From NCBI GenBank assembly GCA_014871385.1, contig CM026421.1, forward strand, positions 21,566,865 through 21,630,864: DNA of 64,000 nt, given 5' to 3'. The notes under the pieces are model-generated. The model saw only the letters and a program-made list of their open reading frames with translations, did not search any database and was not told where the DNA came from. Positions within the stretch are counted from its first letter, which is position 1; each line of letters opens with the position of its first letter. Shown in pieces: positions 1 through 12,415 of this stretch. A program made the translations under genes and the position numbers. This DNA comes from Ceratodon purpureus (Eukaryota; Streptophyta; Bryopsida; Pseudoditrichales; Ditrichaceae).

Positions 1-1715
1 AGTCCCTTGCCTTAACCGCCTGACAGGACAGTCCTCATAGAAGTTCAGTTTGGCGGAGGAAATGTTCTGTTCACCTCTGAAATGCCACAAGCTCCAATTG
101 GATCAGTGAATGTGATGGTACGATATTCGAAATGAAGGAGGGGGGGGGGGGGGAGTAAATGCGATAGCACATGCTGGGATTATGCGGAGAAGATGCTGCT
201 GATCGGAAGAATCGAATTGGAGCTCAGGCCAGGGTTTGAGCTCCGAATTAGGTCTAGACAGCAATTAGGGTTCGGAGGTCGAGAGCGGTGTCGAATTCGG
301 AGAATTTGGGAACCCGGATGATGGATTCTGCGAAGGCGTGGATTAGCGTTTTCGGTTGTGCAATGAACTGATACCAACCCTGGGGACAGAGCAACGTCAA
401 CTGACACACTCTAACTAGGTCAACTGACACACTCTAACTTTTTACTTTTTTTTCTAGGTTTTTTGCATTATGGATTTTGGGGGTTTTGATGCATGACAAA
501 GAGACTAAGTTATTAAGCTAATTTTATAAGAAAAGATTACACACATAAGACAAGTGTAGCATGTTGAAAAATCTTATTTGTTAAGTTGAATACACAAGAA
601 TGCTAATTCATGTTTATTTTCTAAAAATTCCATTATTTAATAAAGTCTCAAATCCAAATGGTCAAAGTAAAGATTGATGTCAATCCTTTAAGATAAAAAA
701 GAGAAAATCTTTAAAAACAGACTTTCTAATTTGTATGAAGGTAAGAAGAAGTTTTTTTCGTACATTATCCGAAATGGTGAGAAAACTTTGATCTTTTGTA
801 GAATGATCATTTTGTACTCAAAGAAGTTTTATTTGGGGAAATGTCAAAAATGACGACTTTAAGTATTTATAGGAAAGATTTCCAAGGTAACAAATGTATT
901 TAGCTTGGCTGCCCTAATTTCCCACCAAACACAAAATTCTACTTTACATATTATAACAATTTTTATAAATGTCTGATTGAAAAATAAAATTAAATTAAAA
1001 AAAATTAAAAAAAAATTAAAAATCAAGTTCCCTCAAAGTTCTTGTAATGGCAAACATTCACAAAAAGTTTCAGTTTTTTTAATCTAAAATTGACATCATA
1101 GGTGCATGCCCGAATTCTAAAAAAGCCCAAATGTGGCAAATTGTTCTTTAGGGGTTAAATATGACTGACTAACAACTTTTGGGAGAATTAATTGACAACA
1201 AAAAATTATTAGACTCATTCTTGTTAAAAATTAAGGACTTTTGTGTTGATTTATTTTTTGTTTTGATTATATTTAATATTTTTTTCTGAGGCATACCTAA
1301 AAGTCAATTTAATACAAGACATTGGCAAAAGAAGGTAGCTTCCATTCTCTTGGCGGTTTACTCCGAGTCTCTTTAATTTCCCCCTACAAGCGTGGCTTGG
1401 TTGCTAGGTTCGGTGGGGGCCAATTTTCTACCCTCCCCGTTTTGGAGCCTTAGGATCTTTTTTTGGAGTTTTTTTTTTTTTTCTAAATTCTGGGATGTAG
1501 TCCCCAAATTACCCCATGGAGAGCCCTTGACATTAGTAGGGCCCCACTCAAGCATAATAACAAGGGCAAATCTCTGCCCCCACCCCTCCCACCCCCTCCC
1601 AAACCTGGCCTCCGAGGCACGCTCATACGGAGTATTTAGACCAACCCGTTTACTCCGGCTCTTACTATGAACCTTTCAACCTAAGGCCCCTCTTTTGGAA
1701 CCATGATTGATGTAT
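1..1715. other. Spacer without a recognisable gene
   Basis: No open frame here resembles a known family, and the long frames are explained by base composition. It holds a run of 14 G at 140-153, AT-rich stretches, and the motif TTTAGGGGTTAA at 1147-1158, which matches the end of the TA-flanked elements at 5039-5796 and 11550-12413 but has no partner end that I can see. Confidence 0.6.
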
Positions 1716-1718
1716 TTA

Positions 1719-2186
1719 GGGCATCCCCAATAGCCTCGCTATGCACTCCCTCTAAATCTAAATCTATCTTTTGACTAAGCTAAAATTAGATGTTGAAATT
1801 ACAATCATTAGAAGCGCATTAAAATAAACGTAAGATATATATATATATCTATATATATATTAAATTGCAAAAACTTGACAAAGGTGAAATGTCCCATTGA
1901 AAAGTTAAAACACCACATATTCAAATTTTAGAGGGAGTGGAGGGGGATCTTTCCATTTTTAAGCAAGATTTGGTGTACTCCCTCTAAAATTTGAATATGT
2001 GGTGTTTTAACTTTTCAATGGGACATTTCACCTTTGTCAAATTTTTGCAATTTTTTTTTTAAAGAAATATCTCACATTTATTTTAATGCGCTTCTAATGA
2101 TGATAATTTCAACATCTAATTTTAGTTCAGTCAAAAGATAGATTTAGATTTAGAGGGAGTGCATAGCGAGGCTATTAGGGATGCTC
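1719..2186. mobile_element. Near-palindromic PIF/Harbinger-type MITE
   Basis: The left end GGGCATCCCCAATAGCC is mirrored at the right end as the complement of GAGCATCCCTAATAGCC. The complementarity continues inward for about 215 bp per arm, leaving a loop of about 40 bp near 1938-1975. Both ends are flanked by TTA (1716-1718 and 2187-2189), the target duplication typical of PIF/Harbinger elements. An (AT)n run at about 1836-1860 sits in the left arm only. No transposase is encoded, so this is a non-autonomous element. A transcript would fold into a very long hairpin. Confidence 0.85.
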
Positions 2187-2189
2187 TTA

Positions 2190-2933
2190 GCTATTACTGG
2201 AAGCGGGGGTTTTTCCACTAATGGACGGACACCGCTTTCCAAACCAAAAGAAAGACATTTGCGTAAGTTACACGACGTCGAACGTGCACATAGGATTAAT
2301 TGGTGCTGACTCCATGTCAGAAGTCTCCTCCACCAGCAAGTCATCGATGTACAGTGTTCAGTGTCTGCACAAGATTGTCTGTACAGTGTACAGACAAGCC
2401 ACCGACCTATAATGTCATACGTATAAATGATCAGATTTACGCAGTGTTCTCTCAACCGTGTATCTGCCACTCTGATTTAAGTTACTTTCGTTGCGACAAC
2501 TGCGCTCTTCCAAGGTTCTCAGCTCGAATTTTAGTTTTTTCCTCGTCCTGACTCGTATTCTTCCTAACTCGCAACCAGCACAGTGAAACTTGTACACGAC
2601 CTCGTGGACGTGCCCTACACACATCCAAGAAACTACAGGTGCGTTCGATCTGAGTTAATGTCCATGTCTAGAGGTGTTTTAAGTTAGTATGATTTACGCT
2701 TGGTTTAGCTTGACGAATTCGGAGAGCTACCTCGTTAACATAAGAGTTTAGTCTTCTAGTAGATACAAATTGCTTGCTGGTATGTTTGCTGTCTTGCATG
2801 GTCCCTCGCTGGCTAGTTTCTGGTTCCCCTGCACTCTCCGTGGTCTGAGAATATTCTAACTTTGAGGTGTTACATAGCATTAACTTCCCATCGATTTCCA
2901 ATGATTCGACAGATCCGATCATCCGATTACACC
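2190..2933. other. 5' flank of the small gene at 2934
   Basis: No coding frame is supported. A TATA-like CGTATAAATGA lies near 2418-2428, about 500 bp before the start codon, and could serve the downstream gene if it has a long leader. This is a weak inference. Confidence 0.3.
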
Positions 2934-3326
2934 ATGACCATCATTGTGAACGTGCTGCATGGCGCGGACAAGGGGATGAACGCGGCTCTGAAGAAGCAAT
3001 GCCAGGACTTTTGTAAGAAAGTAAAACTGTCGGCAAGCTCGACTGATGCTGAACGAGGGCAGGTCAACCAAAATGCGGTGGACATGCTGGCAGATGCCTA
3101 CCCCCATCACAACGTGATGCTGGTGCACCCTCCTCACCATAAGCAATTCGATGGTGACTATACGCAAATCGAGCTGCAAGTGGATCCGAGGTTTGGCAGC
3201 TTCCAAGTGTATGTTTTCAAGAGCGGAAAGTTCACTCTTCAAGGTGACGGCGGCTACATCAACTGGTGCTTCAAGGGCAATTATACCCGAAACGACAAGA
3301 ATGTCACATTCAAACAGCGAGGTTGA
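2934..3326 (+). CDS. Small intronless protein (130 aa), unknown function
   Basis: I chose the ATG at 2934 (context ACCATGACC). The in-frame Met 24 codons upstream leads into sequence that does not look like protein. The product begins MTIIVNVLHGADKG, has no signal peptide or membrane segment, and is a single compact domain. Its C-terminal half reads VYVFKSGKFTLQGDGGYINW followed by CFKGNYTR, a Gly/aromatic block with alternating hydrophobic residues that suggests beta structure. From memory, short proteins with a similar GDGGxINW block occur in basidiomycete fungi and mosses, but I cannot name the family with certainty. There is no neighbour within 1 kb and no visible intron. Codon use is GC-richer than the surrounding AT-rich spacer, as expected for a real gene. 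Confident as a gene, not as to role. Confidence 0.72.
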   Translation: MTIIVNVLHGADKGMNAALKKQCQDFCKKVKLSASSTDAERGQVNQNAVDMLADAYPHHNVMLVHPPHHKQFDGDYTQIELQVDPRFGSFQVYVFKSGKFTLQGDGGYINWCFKGNYTRNDKNVTFKQRG

Positions 3327-4529
<1,203 letters not shown>

Positions 4530-5038
4530 ACAATTATTTTTAAAATTGGTGTGTTAGAATAATTTTCAACATGAAGTTTGAATCAATGTTCGTCAAAGTC
4601 TGAATTAAATCATCATCTGATTTCACTTCATCCCATTTGATTCTTTAGGTGTATTAAATATACAACTGAAGGAACATCTCTGGATTCTTGGAAAAACAAA
4701 ACATATTGCCAAAAGTAAAATGGATTAGGTAAAATGTATGGTATTATAGAACTGATTGTGTTTAGATATAAATAACTTCCTATCTTACAAAGTTTGTCAG
4801 AGTTCTTTATATCTGTTCATATTAATTCATATATGTTCAAATTGATTCTGCTTTATCGTGTGATCATTTCAATTTTTCAGTGTGCAACCTTGAAATTTAG
4901 CCTTCGAACACATGCTCAATCCACATCTATTGCTGAGTAAAAATCACCCACGAACTCCTCTCTACTGAGACGTTCTTTTGTAGTGCAGGCAAATACCTAC
5001 TTAGTAACTTCGTTCAGGGCAAGGATGGGGCAATGTTA

Positions 5039-5796
5039 ACCCCCAAATGCCTGAGCCTATGACCACGGAAATAGACTTTGACTTTGGATGCTCTATTCTG
5101 CTACTATAAATGATGTAAAATATGAATTTTAAACTTTTCTTAGCTAGATACACATGTTATCTACAAGAAATAATTTTATCAAAATTAAATGTTTCAAAAT
5201 GTAATTAATATAAATTTTCAAATCAAAACACACAAAGAAAATTCATATCAAATATAGGTTATACTAAAAAATTATGAAATATTTACCATAGATGAATATG
5301 ACAACCAAAAACCTTATATTAGTTACCGTGCTCAAAAATTATGTTTTAAATCAAAAATATGATGAAAAAACCTAAAACCGTGGAAAATCAAGAAGTAGCC
5401 ACGGTTATACCCCTTCATCTTATACCAGCTATAAATCACTCAATTTTAGGTATTTTTCAAAATTTTAAATTGGACTGGAAAATTAATTTGCCAAACTACA
5501 TTTCATTAGTTTACCTCAACTGCAAAAAAGATCATCCCGATAGCCAGAATTGTGTTTCAGCTGTCTGTATCAAGGAATTTTTGAATACACACACAGTGTT
5601 GATCTTTTTGACTTTAAGGAGGCACCAAAATTCATGAAATTATTATTTTGAGAGTTTTTTTAATGAGGTTAGATAGATCTCTCTCAACTTTACCACGTAA
5701 GAAAAAAAATGGATGAAAAATTGTCATTTGGATGACAGTTTTGGAACTTGGAAAAATGAAAACGACCAGTTTTTGGTCGTTTAGGCGTTCAGGGGT
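5039..5796. mobile_element. TA-flanked inverted-repeat element, copy A
   Basis: The ends are ACCCCCAAATGCCTGAGC (left) and the complement of ACCCCTGAACGCCTAAAC (right). They match at 13 of 18 positions and all five mismatches are transitions. Both ends abut TA (5037-5038 and 5797-5798). The ends match the fresher copy at 11550-12413, so this is an older member of the same 0.76-0.86 kb family. The 92-aa frame at 5359-5637 inside it resembles nothing known. TA duplication fits a Tc1/mariner-type origin, but no transposase is present. Confidence 0.65.
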
Positions 5797-5867
5797 TAAC
5801 GTGATGAAGGCTCTTGATTCACACGAGTCTCCAGAAGCCGTCGGAGACGCAACTAAAACGCTTCTTA

Positions 5868-6222
5868 GGGCATCCTCAGTTAGGGCCCCGTATCAGCTCC
5901 CTCCAACGGGGCTTAACGGGCTCTCGGCGGGTAACGGGAGGGATATACTGGGACATGGAGCCAGTGTATTTATTAAATGGTCTTGGGATCGAATCCTCGC
6001 ACACATGCGATAGGATCGCAGCGGGTCTCCACGAGGAGACAGTAGGTGCTGAGGCTTTGGGCTGGATTGCATGTATGATGTGTCAGGCCTAGTAGCGGGA
6101 GCTCTTTTAGCGTGACCCAGGCTCTGACGGAAGACTTTGAGTTGCCACTGGCCCGCTCCAGAAGCTCCTGCTCCCGCTTTTTGGTGATAGCGGGAGCAAA
6201 TCCCTTACGACTGAGGATGCTC
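5868..6222. mobile_element. PIF/Harbinger-type MITE with tRNA-like B box
   Basis: The ends are GGGCATCCTCAGT (left) and the complement of GAGCATCCTCAGT (right), flanked by TTA at 5865-5867 and 6223-6225. The end motif is shared with the MITE at 1719-2186, so both belong to the same broad group, but the interior differs and is GC-rich. It includes GGGATCGAATCC near 5985-5997, which resembles a tRNA B box. No coding capacity is credible. Confidence 0.75.
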
Positions 6223-6225
6223 TTA

Positions 6226-7884
6226 CTGTTCCCATGAGCTCTGAATTTATTGCGGCAAACTATTTCGTGACCTCCTGTTCCTGAGAGGAAGGTTTTTAAC
6301 AGGTGTCCTTGTATTTTTTCATCTGCCATTCTCCAACTGTTCTAGTTGAACATGAGAGGATAGATAATAATCACTGCAAGTGAGTCATTGCTACAGAACA
6401 TTATATCATTGAAGCGCAGCTGTGAACGTCCATGCGAGTCTAGATAGATCAGGTCTTAACTTGTTCAGTTGGATGTACCGGTAACTATAACGTAGGATGA
6501 CTTTAAGGATGTTAAGAAAGTTTTGAGCTGTGCATTTTCACGAAATTTTCGAGCCTAGCATTTTCATTCAGGTAGCTTGGACGACAGTACTGTATCTTGA
6601 GCAAGAAAGTCGGGAATAGCGCCGATTATTTATTCATGCCAGGGTAGTTTTTTGAGATTGATGTACTTTAATTAGCATTAACTTGATATTTCTCCCATGG
6701 GCTTGGGCGGACTGTAGCCGTATTCCAATGGCGATACTTATATTGTCAGCATATTGTTCCTCATGAAGATTGTGGCATGGCATCTTTCTCAAGGCTTACA
6801 CCTTAGTATGAATTTGTGATTAATGACAGAATCTTGAGCAACTCCGAAGGTGACTTCGCGCTTGGCGGCTGGATTCTGGATGGCCAAGAGCATCACCCAG
6901 TAGCTCCGTCGCCTTCGACGTTAGCTTAGAATGTATTGGACCACATATGTATTTCAGACCTCAACGATGAGGAATGTGGTTGTAGTTGTAGAATTGTAGA
7001 ACTACAACAGAGTATTTGGCGAGTGAAGATTTCCAGGTAATTACGACTTCTTTGTTCACAAAACAGGAATATTCCTAACTCGGAAACGATGTCGGCGAGT
7101 CTAGTCTGATCACTAGTAGCAAACCCGTCGTTTTTGATCCCAAGGAACGCGGTACTTTGAGAATTCAACCAATCCGAGCAGAGGAAAGGGTCCCGCAAAC
7201 TTGTCTGTTGTGACGGATTCGAATGCTTTTTCTTAGAGTGGCGCGGTTTGACTGCTTTTTGAAATCAAAAACGACGCATTCGCTAGCAGTGGATGGTGCA
7301 AAAAACCCTTCCACAATCGAAAATTATGTACTGTTATACAATCTGTGGCTATGAAAAAGTAAGATAGAGCTAGTCAGTACACAGTCATGTTTCGCTACAC
7401 ATTCATGCTCAAAAATAAGTATGAGCATTTCATATGAGTTTCTTTGAATCTATCAACTCTATTTCACTCATTACTCTTTGGAGTACAAGAAACTGATGCC
7501 TCTTCCAGGTTCCTTTTCTATGACTTTATCTTATTTGTACAACGCTTCACGAACTTATCTTTTGCAGTAGACAGGAAGACCTTTCTAGATCGCTTTGCCT
7601 GAAACACCCAAGCTGACATGAACTTGACGGGAATGGTGAACTTGGGCCCCATCTTTGAAAGTTTCGGAACCGAAACATCTGGTGATCTTCAGTTCAAGAA
7701 CTCTAATCAGCATTGATCCGCCAAAAACGATGTAGGGCCACCAACCCATCGAAAGCCTGAGCAAGAATCAAGAATCTTCACTGCTACTGCAAGCCGCTTT
7801 GCATATGCTACCAAAGTGAATCCAGATTTACGGCAAGAGGGAGAAGCGATGGGAGGTTAAGAATCTCCATCCAGAACCTGGTTC
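6226..7884. other. Spacer, 3' flank of AMT2
   Basis: No gene is seen. The 118-aa frame at 5973-6329 runs across the MITE end and the 90-aa frame at 6926-7198 resembles nothing. The part next to 7884 probably contains the 3' untranslated region of AMT2. Confidence 0.5.
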
Positions 7885-9599
7885 TCAAAGGCTGACAGTG
7901 GGGCCTCGAGATCTAATATCAACACCATGAAAACTAGTCATATCATCGAAGTCTGCGTTTCCATGCTTGGTCATGTCATACTTCTCGCCGTCGCCCCACA
8001 AAGCATACGCTTCTTCCCCATGGGCTGCATCATCTCCAACCACCAAAAGCTCCTGAGTCATGCGAAGTGGTACAACGAATTGGATGACAATGAGAATGAT
8101 ACTCGTCACGACCACGTTCCAACCAATGATGAAGAAAGCTCCAGCAAGCTGTTTCCCAAATTGAATTCCTCCTACTCCACCGTAGAATCCACCCTGCTCT
8201 CCCGTGACAGACAGGAAATAATTGCAGAGGGTTGGCTCCGCAAACAAGCCAACCAACAAGCCTCCCAACAAGCCAGCCACAGCATGGGTGTGAAACACGC
8301 CCAAAGTGTCGTCCACTCTTTGCAGAAGAGACCAGCGCTTGTGCACCACCATCATGGTGAACCACGGAATGCTACCTGCACAGACTCCCATCACAATCGC
8401 GGCCCAGCACTCCACCACACCTGTCAATCAACCCACATGTGCTCAAATCAATTCCAGTCCATTCTGCTCAAAAACCAATTCCTTCTTTAGGTTTTACTGT
8501 GTCATTTACAGACTAAAATTTTCCAGTTCTGAAGCATTGCCTAATTACCTGCAGCTGGAGTGATAACCACAAGCCCAGTAATCATGCCCTGCACCGCGCC
8601 AATTACTGAAGGCTTCCCGAACACCATCACATCCATAATCGTCCACATGAGCAAGCTCGTCGCGGCGCACACATTCGTATTCAGCACAGCTAGGGCCGCG
8701 TCAATATTCGCCGAGTAAGGATCTCCTCCATTGAACCCCGCCCATCCCAACCACAACAACCCCGCCCCCGCCAACATCAACAAAACATTATTAGGCGGAA
8801 AACGCTCCCGGTCGCGATTCAACCTCGGCCCAACCTGCATCACCATCACCAGATCATTAACGTTCAAGTCAAACCCGATCAATTACCCACATCTAGGTGA
8901 ACGTACTCAACTTCAAATCCCATCCCCATGAAACTGAGTCACTGACCCAAAACTTACCCAAAAAGCTGCAACGAAACCTCCGACGCCAGAGGAGAGATGA
9001 ATGACATAGCCACCAGAGTAATCAATGACGCCCCACTGGAACAAGAATCCACCTCCCCAGAGACTAAATGCACCCACGGTGTAGGAGAAGGTGAGCCAGA
9101 GGGGGACGAAGAGCATCCATGCCCTGAAGTTCATTCTGCCGAGGAGAGACCCGGCGAGCAGGATGACCGTGATGGCGGCGAAGACGAACTGGAAGTACAC
9201 CATGGTGGCCAAGGGGTACAGGGGCGCCAATGCGCCCGTTTCCAAGGTTCCATCGCTGTGGTAATGCACAGTCGCGGGGAGTATGGCTTGGTTGAGGAGG
9301 AGTGTGTGGGAGAGGACGGGTCCGCCTTTTCCCCAGAAAGGCAAGAGTTTATCCCCGAAAGACATTTTGTAGCCCCAGACGACCCAGCAGAGGAGCACGG
9401 CCGCGAAGGCGTAGAATGCCATAAAAGCCGAGTTGACGGCCCATTTCTTCTTCACGATGCTGCCGTAGAGGATCACAAGGCCAGGGACGGATTGCAGTCC
9501 CACGAGCGTTCCTGCTGTTAGTTGCCATGCGTTGTCGCCCTTGTTGAGCCAGTCGGGCGTCACACCACCCGTGTTGTTGTACGCCGACGGAACCGACAT
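7885..9599 (-). CDS. AMT2: AMT2-type (MEP-like) ammonium transporter, 487 aa, 3 exons
   Basis: High-affinity ammonium uptake or export at the plasma membrane. Exons on the minus strand are 9599-8958, 8834-8549 and 8420-7885. Donors are GTAAGT and GTAATT and both acceptors are CAG. The 1464 coding bases stay in frame to TGA. The start is the ATG at 9599, because the frame upstream of it has only a TTG. The protein opens MSVPSAYNN and soon reads [13 protein letters not shown], as in plant AMT2. The Amt signature region [17 protein letters not shown] carries Asp193 and His201, and [10 protein letters not shown] carries His355. These fit the conserved pore Asp and twin His of the Amt/MEP/Rh family. 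About 11 membrane spans are expected. The cytosolic tail has the AMT2 block [20 protein letters not shown]. Length equals the family norm of about 475-490 aa. AMT1 is excluded by the N-terminus and tail. Confidence 0.95.
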
Positions 9600-11549
9600 C
9601 GCGGATGTTGGCTCTCGACCTCCTTCGACCAACGCTCTGCACGGAAGAAGAATGCCAATGCTCTCCGTGAATATTACTTGACATCGGTAGCACTAGTGTG
9701 CAGTTGTCGATCGGGGAGGAAAGTGGTGCTAACGGGTTCATTAATTCAAATTTCCGGGTCATTGGGGGTGCACTACAGATTTTGCGAAGAAGATAGGTAT
9801 CAGGTGTATCGGATCAAATCCACTACAGTTACAGGTTAGACCTAAACCGCAAAAACAATATTCAACCCTATGTGTCACAACTATATTGACTGTGACGAAA
9901 ATGAAATTGCATGTAAGTATTGTGATTGAACTACTGAACGATACAGTCCTTCAAATATAATTAATTCAACTTTTTCCTCGGATATCTCAAGCTAGAATGG
10001 CAACATTGCGATCGATTGCCAACGTGCAACTTGGTTATGTGACTACTTGACGGCGGGTAGTCAAATTAGGCAGTGACTTGAGCACCATCTTCTCTGTAGA
10101 AAGCGAATTCGTGATTCAGTTGATAGAACTTGGGACCTAACGCCGTTGGAGCTAGATTCGACAAAGATCTGGAAATCCTGAAAACCTCTGAAACTGGCAA
10201 ACTGCACCCTTTCAAAGTAGACTTCCTTCAGAGCGCGCCAGGGTTAACATCATAGAAGGCAAACAGAAGACAAACCGCAAGGACTTTCAAGGAAAGATCA
10301 TTATTTTACGCGCGATGTCTACTCCTATCAGAAGACTATTCTTCGTTCTTTCAAAGTGCGTTACAACGGAGAAGACCGTACGCACAGAGGGCTAGTCCCC
10401 CCTAAACTCTTTGGGCGCAACATCATACATACTTTTCCTCCTCCCCAGCTACTAGCTAGCTGCCACTAAACTTGAATCTTTAAGCCTAACTTGAAAAGAG
10501 CCAGAGGAGAATTCAAGTCAGCCACGCAACTAGAGCATCAAGTGACCTCCCACAGTGACTTCCTTGGTCCCAGGGCCACATTGCTTCCACCAACAAAAAC
10601 AAAACATAAACCTGATCCACAGTACGTTTTACTGCTCGTGTAGATTCAAGATCAGGATTCATCGCCAAAAGTTGCAGCTAACACTCACCTCGGCAAGCAA
10701 GTGCAACGCAACGAGAAGCCGTTTCGAAGCTGCAGCAGGACGGCACCAGTGATCGAGTCACCTGATCATGCATGCAGGTGTTGAGATCTCCCTCACTCAC
10801 CCTGCCATCCGACGCCCGAAACTCCACACCTCGGACCGTCTCCTGTGTGCAAGAACCACTACTCTCCCTCTCTCACGGCTTTGCAACAATCAACTCATCA
10901 ACATTCACCTCCACTCCACTGCACACCATTTCGCTGATCTTATGATTATTCCCCATTTTTAGCTTCTCTCCGACTGCAGCCAAGTTCGCACTCACCAGCT
11001 AGCTAGTCACAGATAGCTTAGGAGTGACTGAGCAGGTCCTTTCCAACCCCATCCATCCGGAAAGGTTCACTGCTTAAATTGTCATTTCATAAAATTACAT
11101 TATTCTTATCATTTAGTTCGTGCAACTGTCCTACTATCCCAAAGTTTCTCTCCAACTTCTGTGGAGTTCCGGTCCCAGGCCCCACTCAACCGCTATCTAT
11201 ATCACATGCTGGGCTCTAATTCTGGACTCATTTTTGTTGCTAGCTCCCGCCGGAACTTGTTCCACAGACAGGTTATTCTGTAGAGGCTATGACTTTTGTG
11301 TGTAGTTCAGCACTGTAGTTACAGGTTCCCAGGACAGTACCAGATGCTTTGGCGACCCGATTTGAACACGAAGAGTATGCATGCCCACTTTTCGATTGAT
11401 ATATGCGTGATACTTGTATGCTGCTGAGCTAATATCAAGTGATACTATTGTGCAACTTAGATGAGGTTTCCTTGGACAATGGATAACCAGTTCTGACGTT
11501 GTGGACCTCTAAGGAACTGTTCCCTTTGCTGTCCAAAAAATTACAATTA
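9600..11549. promoter_or_regulatory. Upstream region of AMT2
   Basis: About 1.9 kb with no credible coding frame. It should contain the AMT2 promoter and leader, but I see no specific element that I can defend. The stretch at 11389-11420 resembles 3382-3411. Confidence 0.4.
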
Positions 11550-12413
11550 ACCCCTAAACGGCCATTGTCCTAGAATGGGCGTTTTTGAAATTTGGGCAGG
11601 TTCCTAAAAATTCAAATTTGCTTGAAATTTTTTGAAATTTTTTGTGGAAAAAGGTTTTTTCAAGAGGTTTATGGGGATATTTTTTTTATTTTTTTTGGAT
11701 GAAGTGAGAAAAAGTTATGCTCCTCTGAGCACAAAACGCCCTTCCACGGGCAGGCTCTCAGCCACTGTGAATGCAGCAATTTCTGCCCGAAACTGCCCGA
11801 AACTGCCCAAAACTGCCCAAATCTGCCCAAATCTGCCTAAAGACGAAACTTTGAAATTCCACCAAAAATTGAGATTTAGATATTTTTCAAAAAATAAAAT
11901 TTTTTATGTATAGAGAAAGTAGTAGAGCATGTTCCCACCGTTCGGATTTTTAATCCAAATTTTTTTCATATGCTATTTTTATTGTCAAAAAACGGCCTTT
12001 GTTTGTGAATTTCAATATACCCCCTAGCCGAAAATGATTTATTTGGCAATCTTCCACAACTTTTTTGAATATAAATTTTTTAGCACAATTAGTTATCTTA
12101 GTCTTCTTTGACGTGCATCAAAACTCCCAAATTCCGTAATGCAAAAAAATGGTTTTTTGGGCCTTCAAAACTCTGCTGATCCCTTTTTGCACAAGGAAAA
12201 AAAACTTGTTTTTCAACTTTGAACGTTATGATCTTGCAATTGGTAAGGAATGAGTGTGTAAGATTTCGTGCACAGGTAGACATAGAAGTTAGCTACAAGA
12301 TCTTACGGTTAGATGTACTAATTAAGACCCCAAGTTTGCAAAATCCACCTTGCTTTGAAGAGGGGCTGTTTTCAGGCAGTTTTGATGAAAAACACCCTTG
12401 GCCGTTTAGGGGT
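11550..12413. mobile_element. TA-flanked inverted-repeat element, copy B
   Basis: The 15-bp terminal repeats are perfect: ACCCCTAAACGGCCA at the left end and its complement at the right. Each abuts TA (11548-11549 and 12414-12415). Read outward, the end contains TTTAGGGG, which resembles the plant telomere unit TTTAGGG. The interior has long T-rich tracts and a 10-bp tandem array (11783-11842). No transposase is encoded, so it is non-autonomous. The 93-aa frame at 11632-11913 is an artefact of the tandem array and poly-T. Confidence 0.8.
11783..11842 (+). repeat. Six tandem 10-bp units inside copy B
   Basis: The unit CTGCCCRAAA is repeated six times with few changes, drifting from CTGCCCGAAA to CTGCCTAAAG. 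It lies in the interior of the TA-flanked element. Confidence 0.85.
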
Positions 12414-12415
12414 TA

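Noticed and set aside
5359..5637. 92-aa frame inside the TA-flanked element copy A
   Set aside because: No resemblance to a transposase or other protein, and copy B has no matching frame.
8997..9521. 174-aa plus-strand frame over AMT2 exon 1
   Set aside because: Charge-rich shadow of the membrane-protein exon on the other strand.
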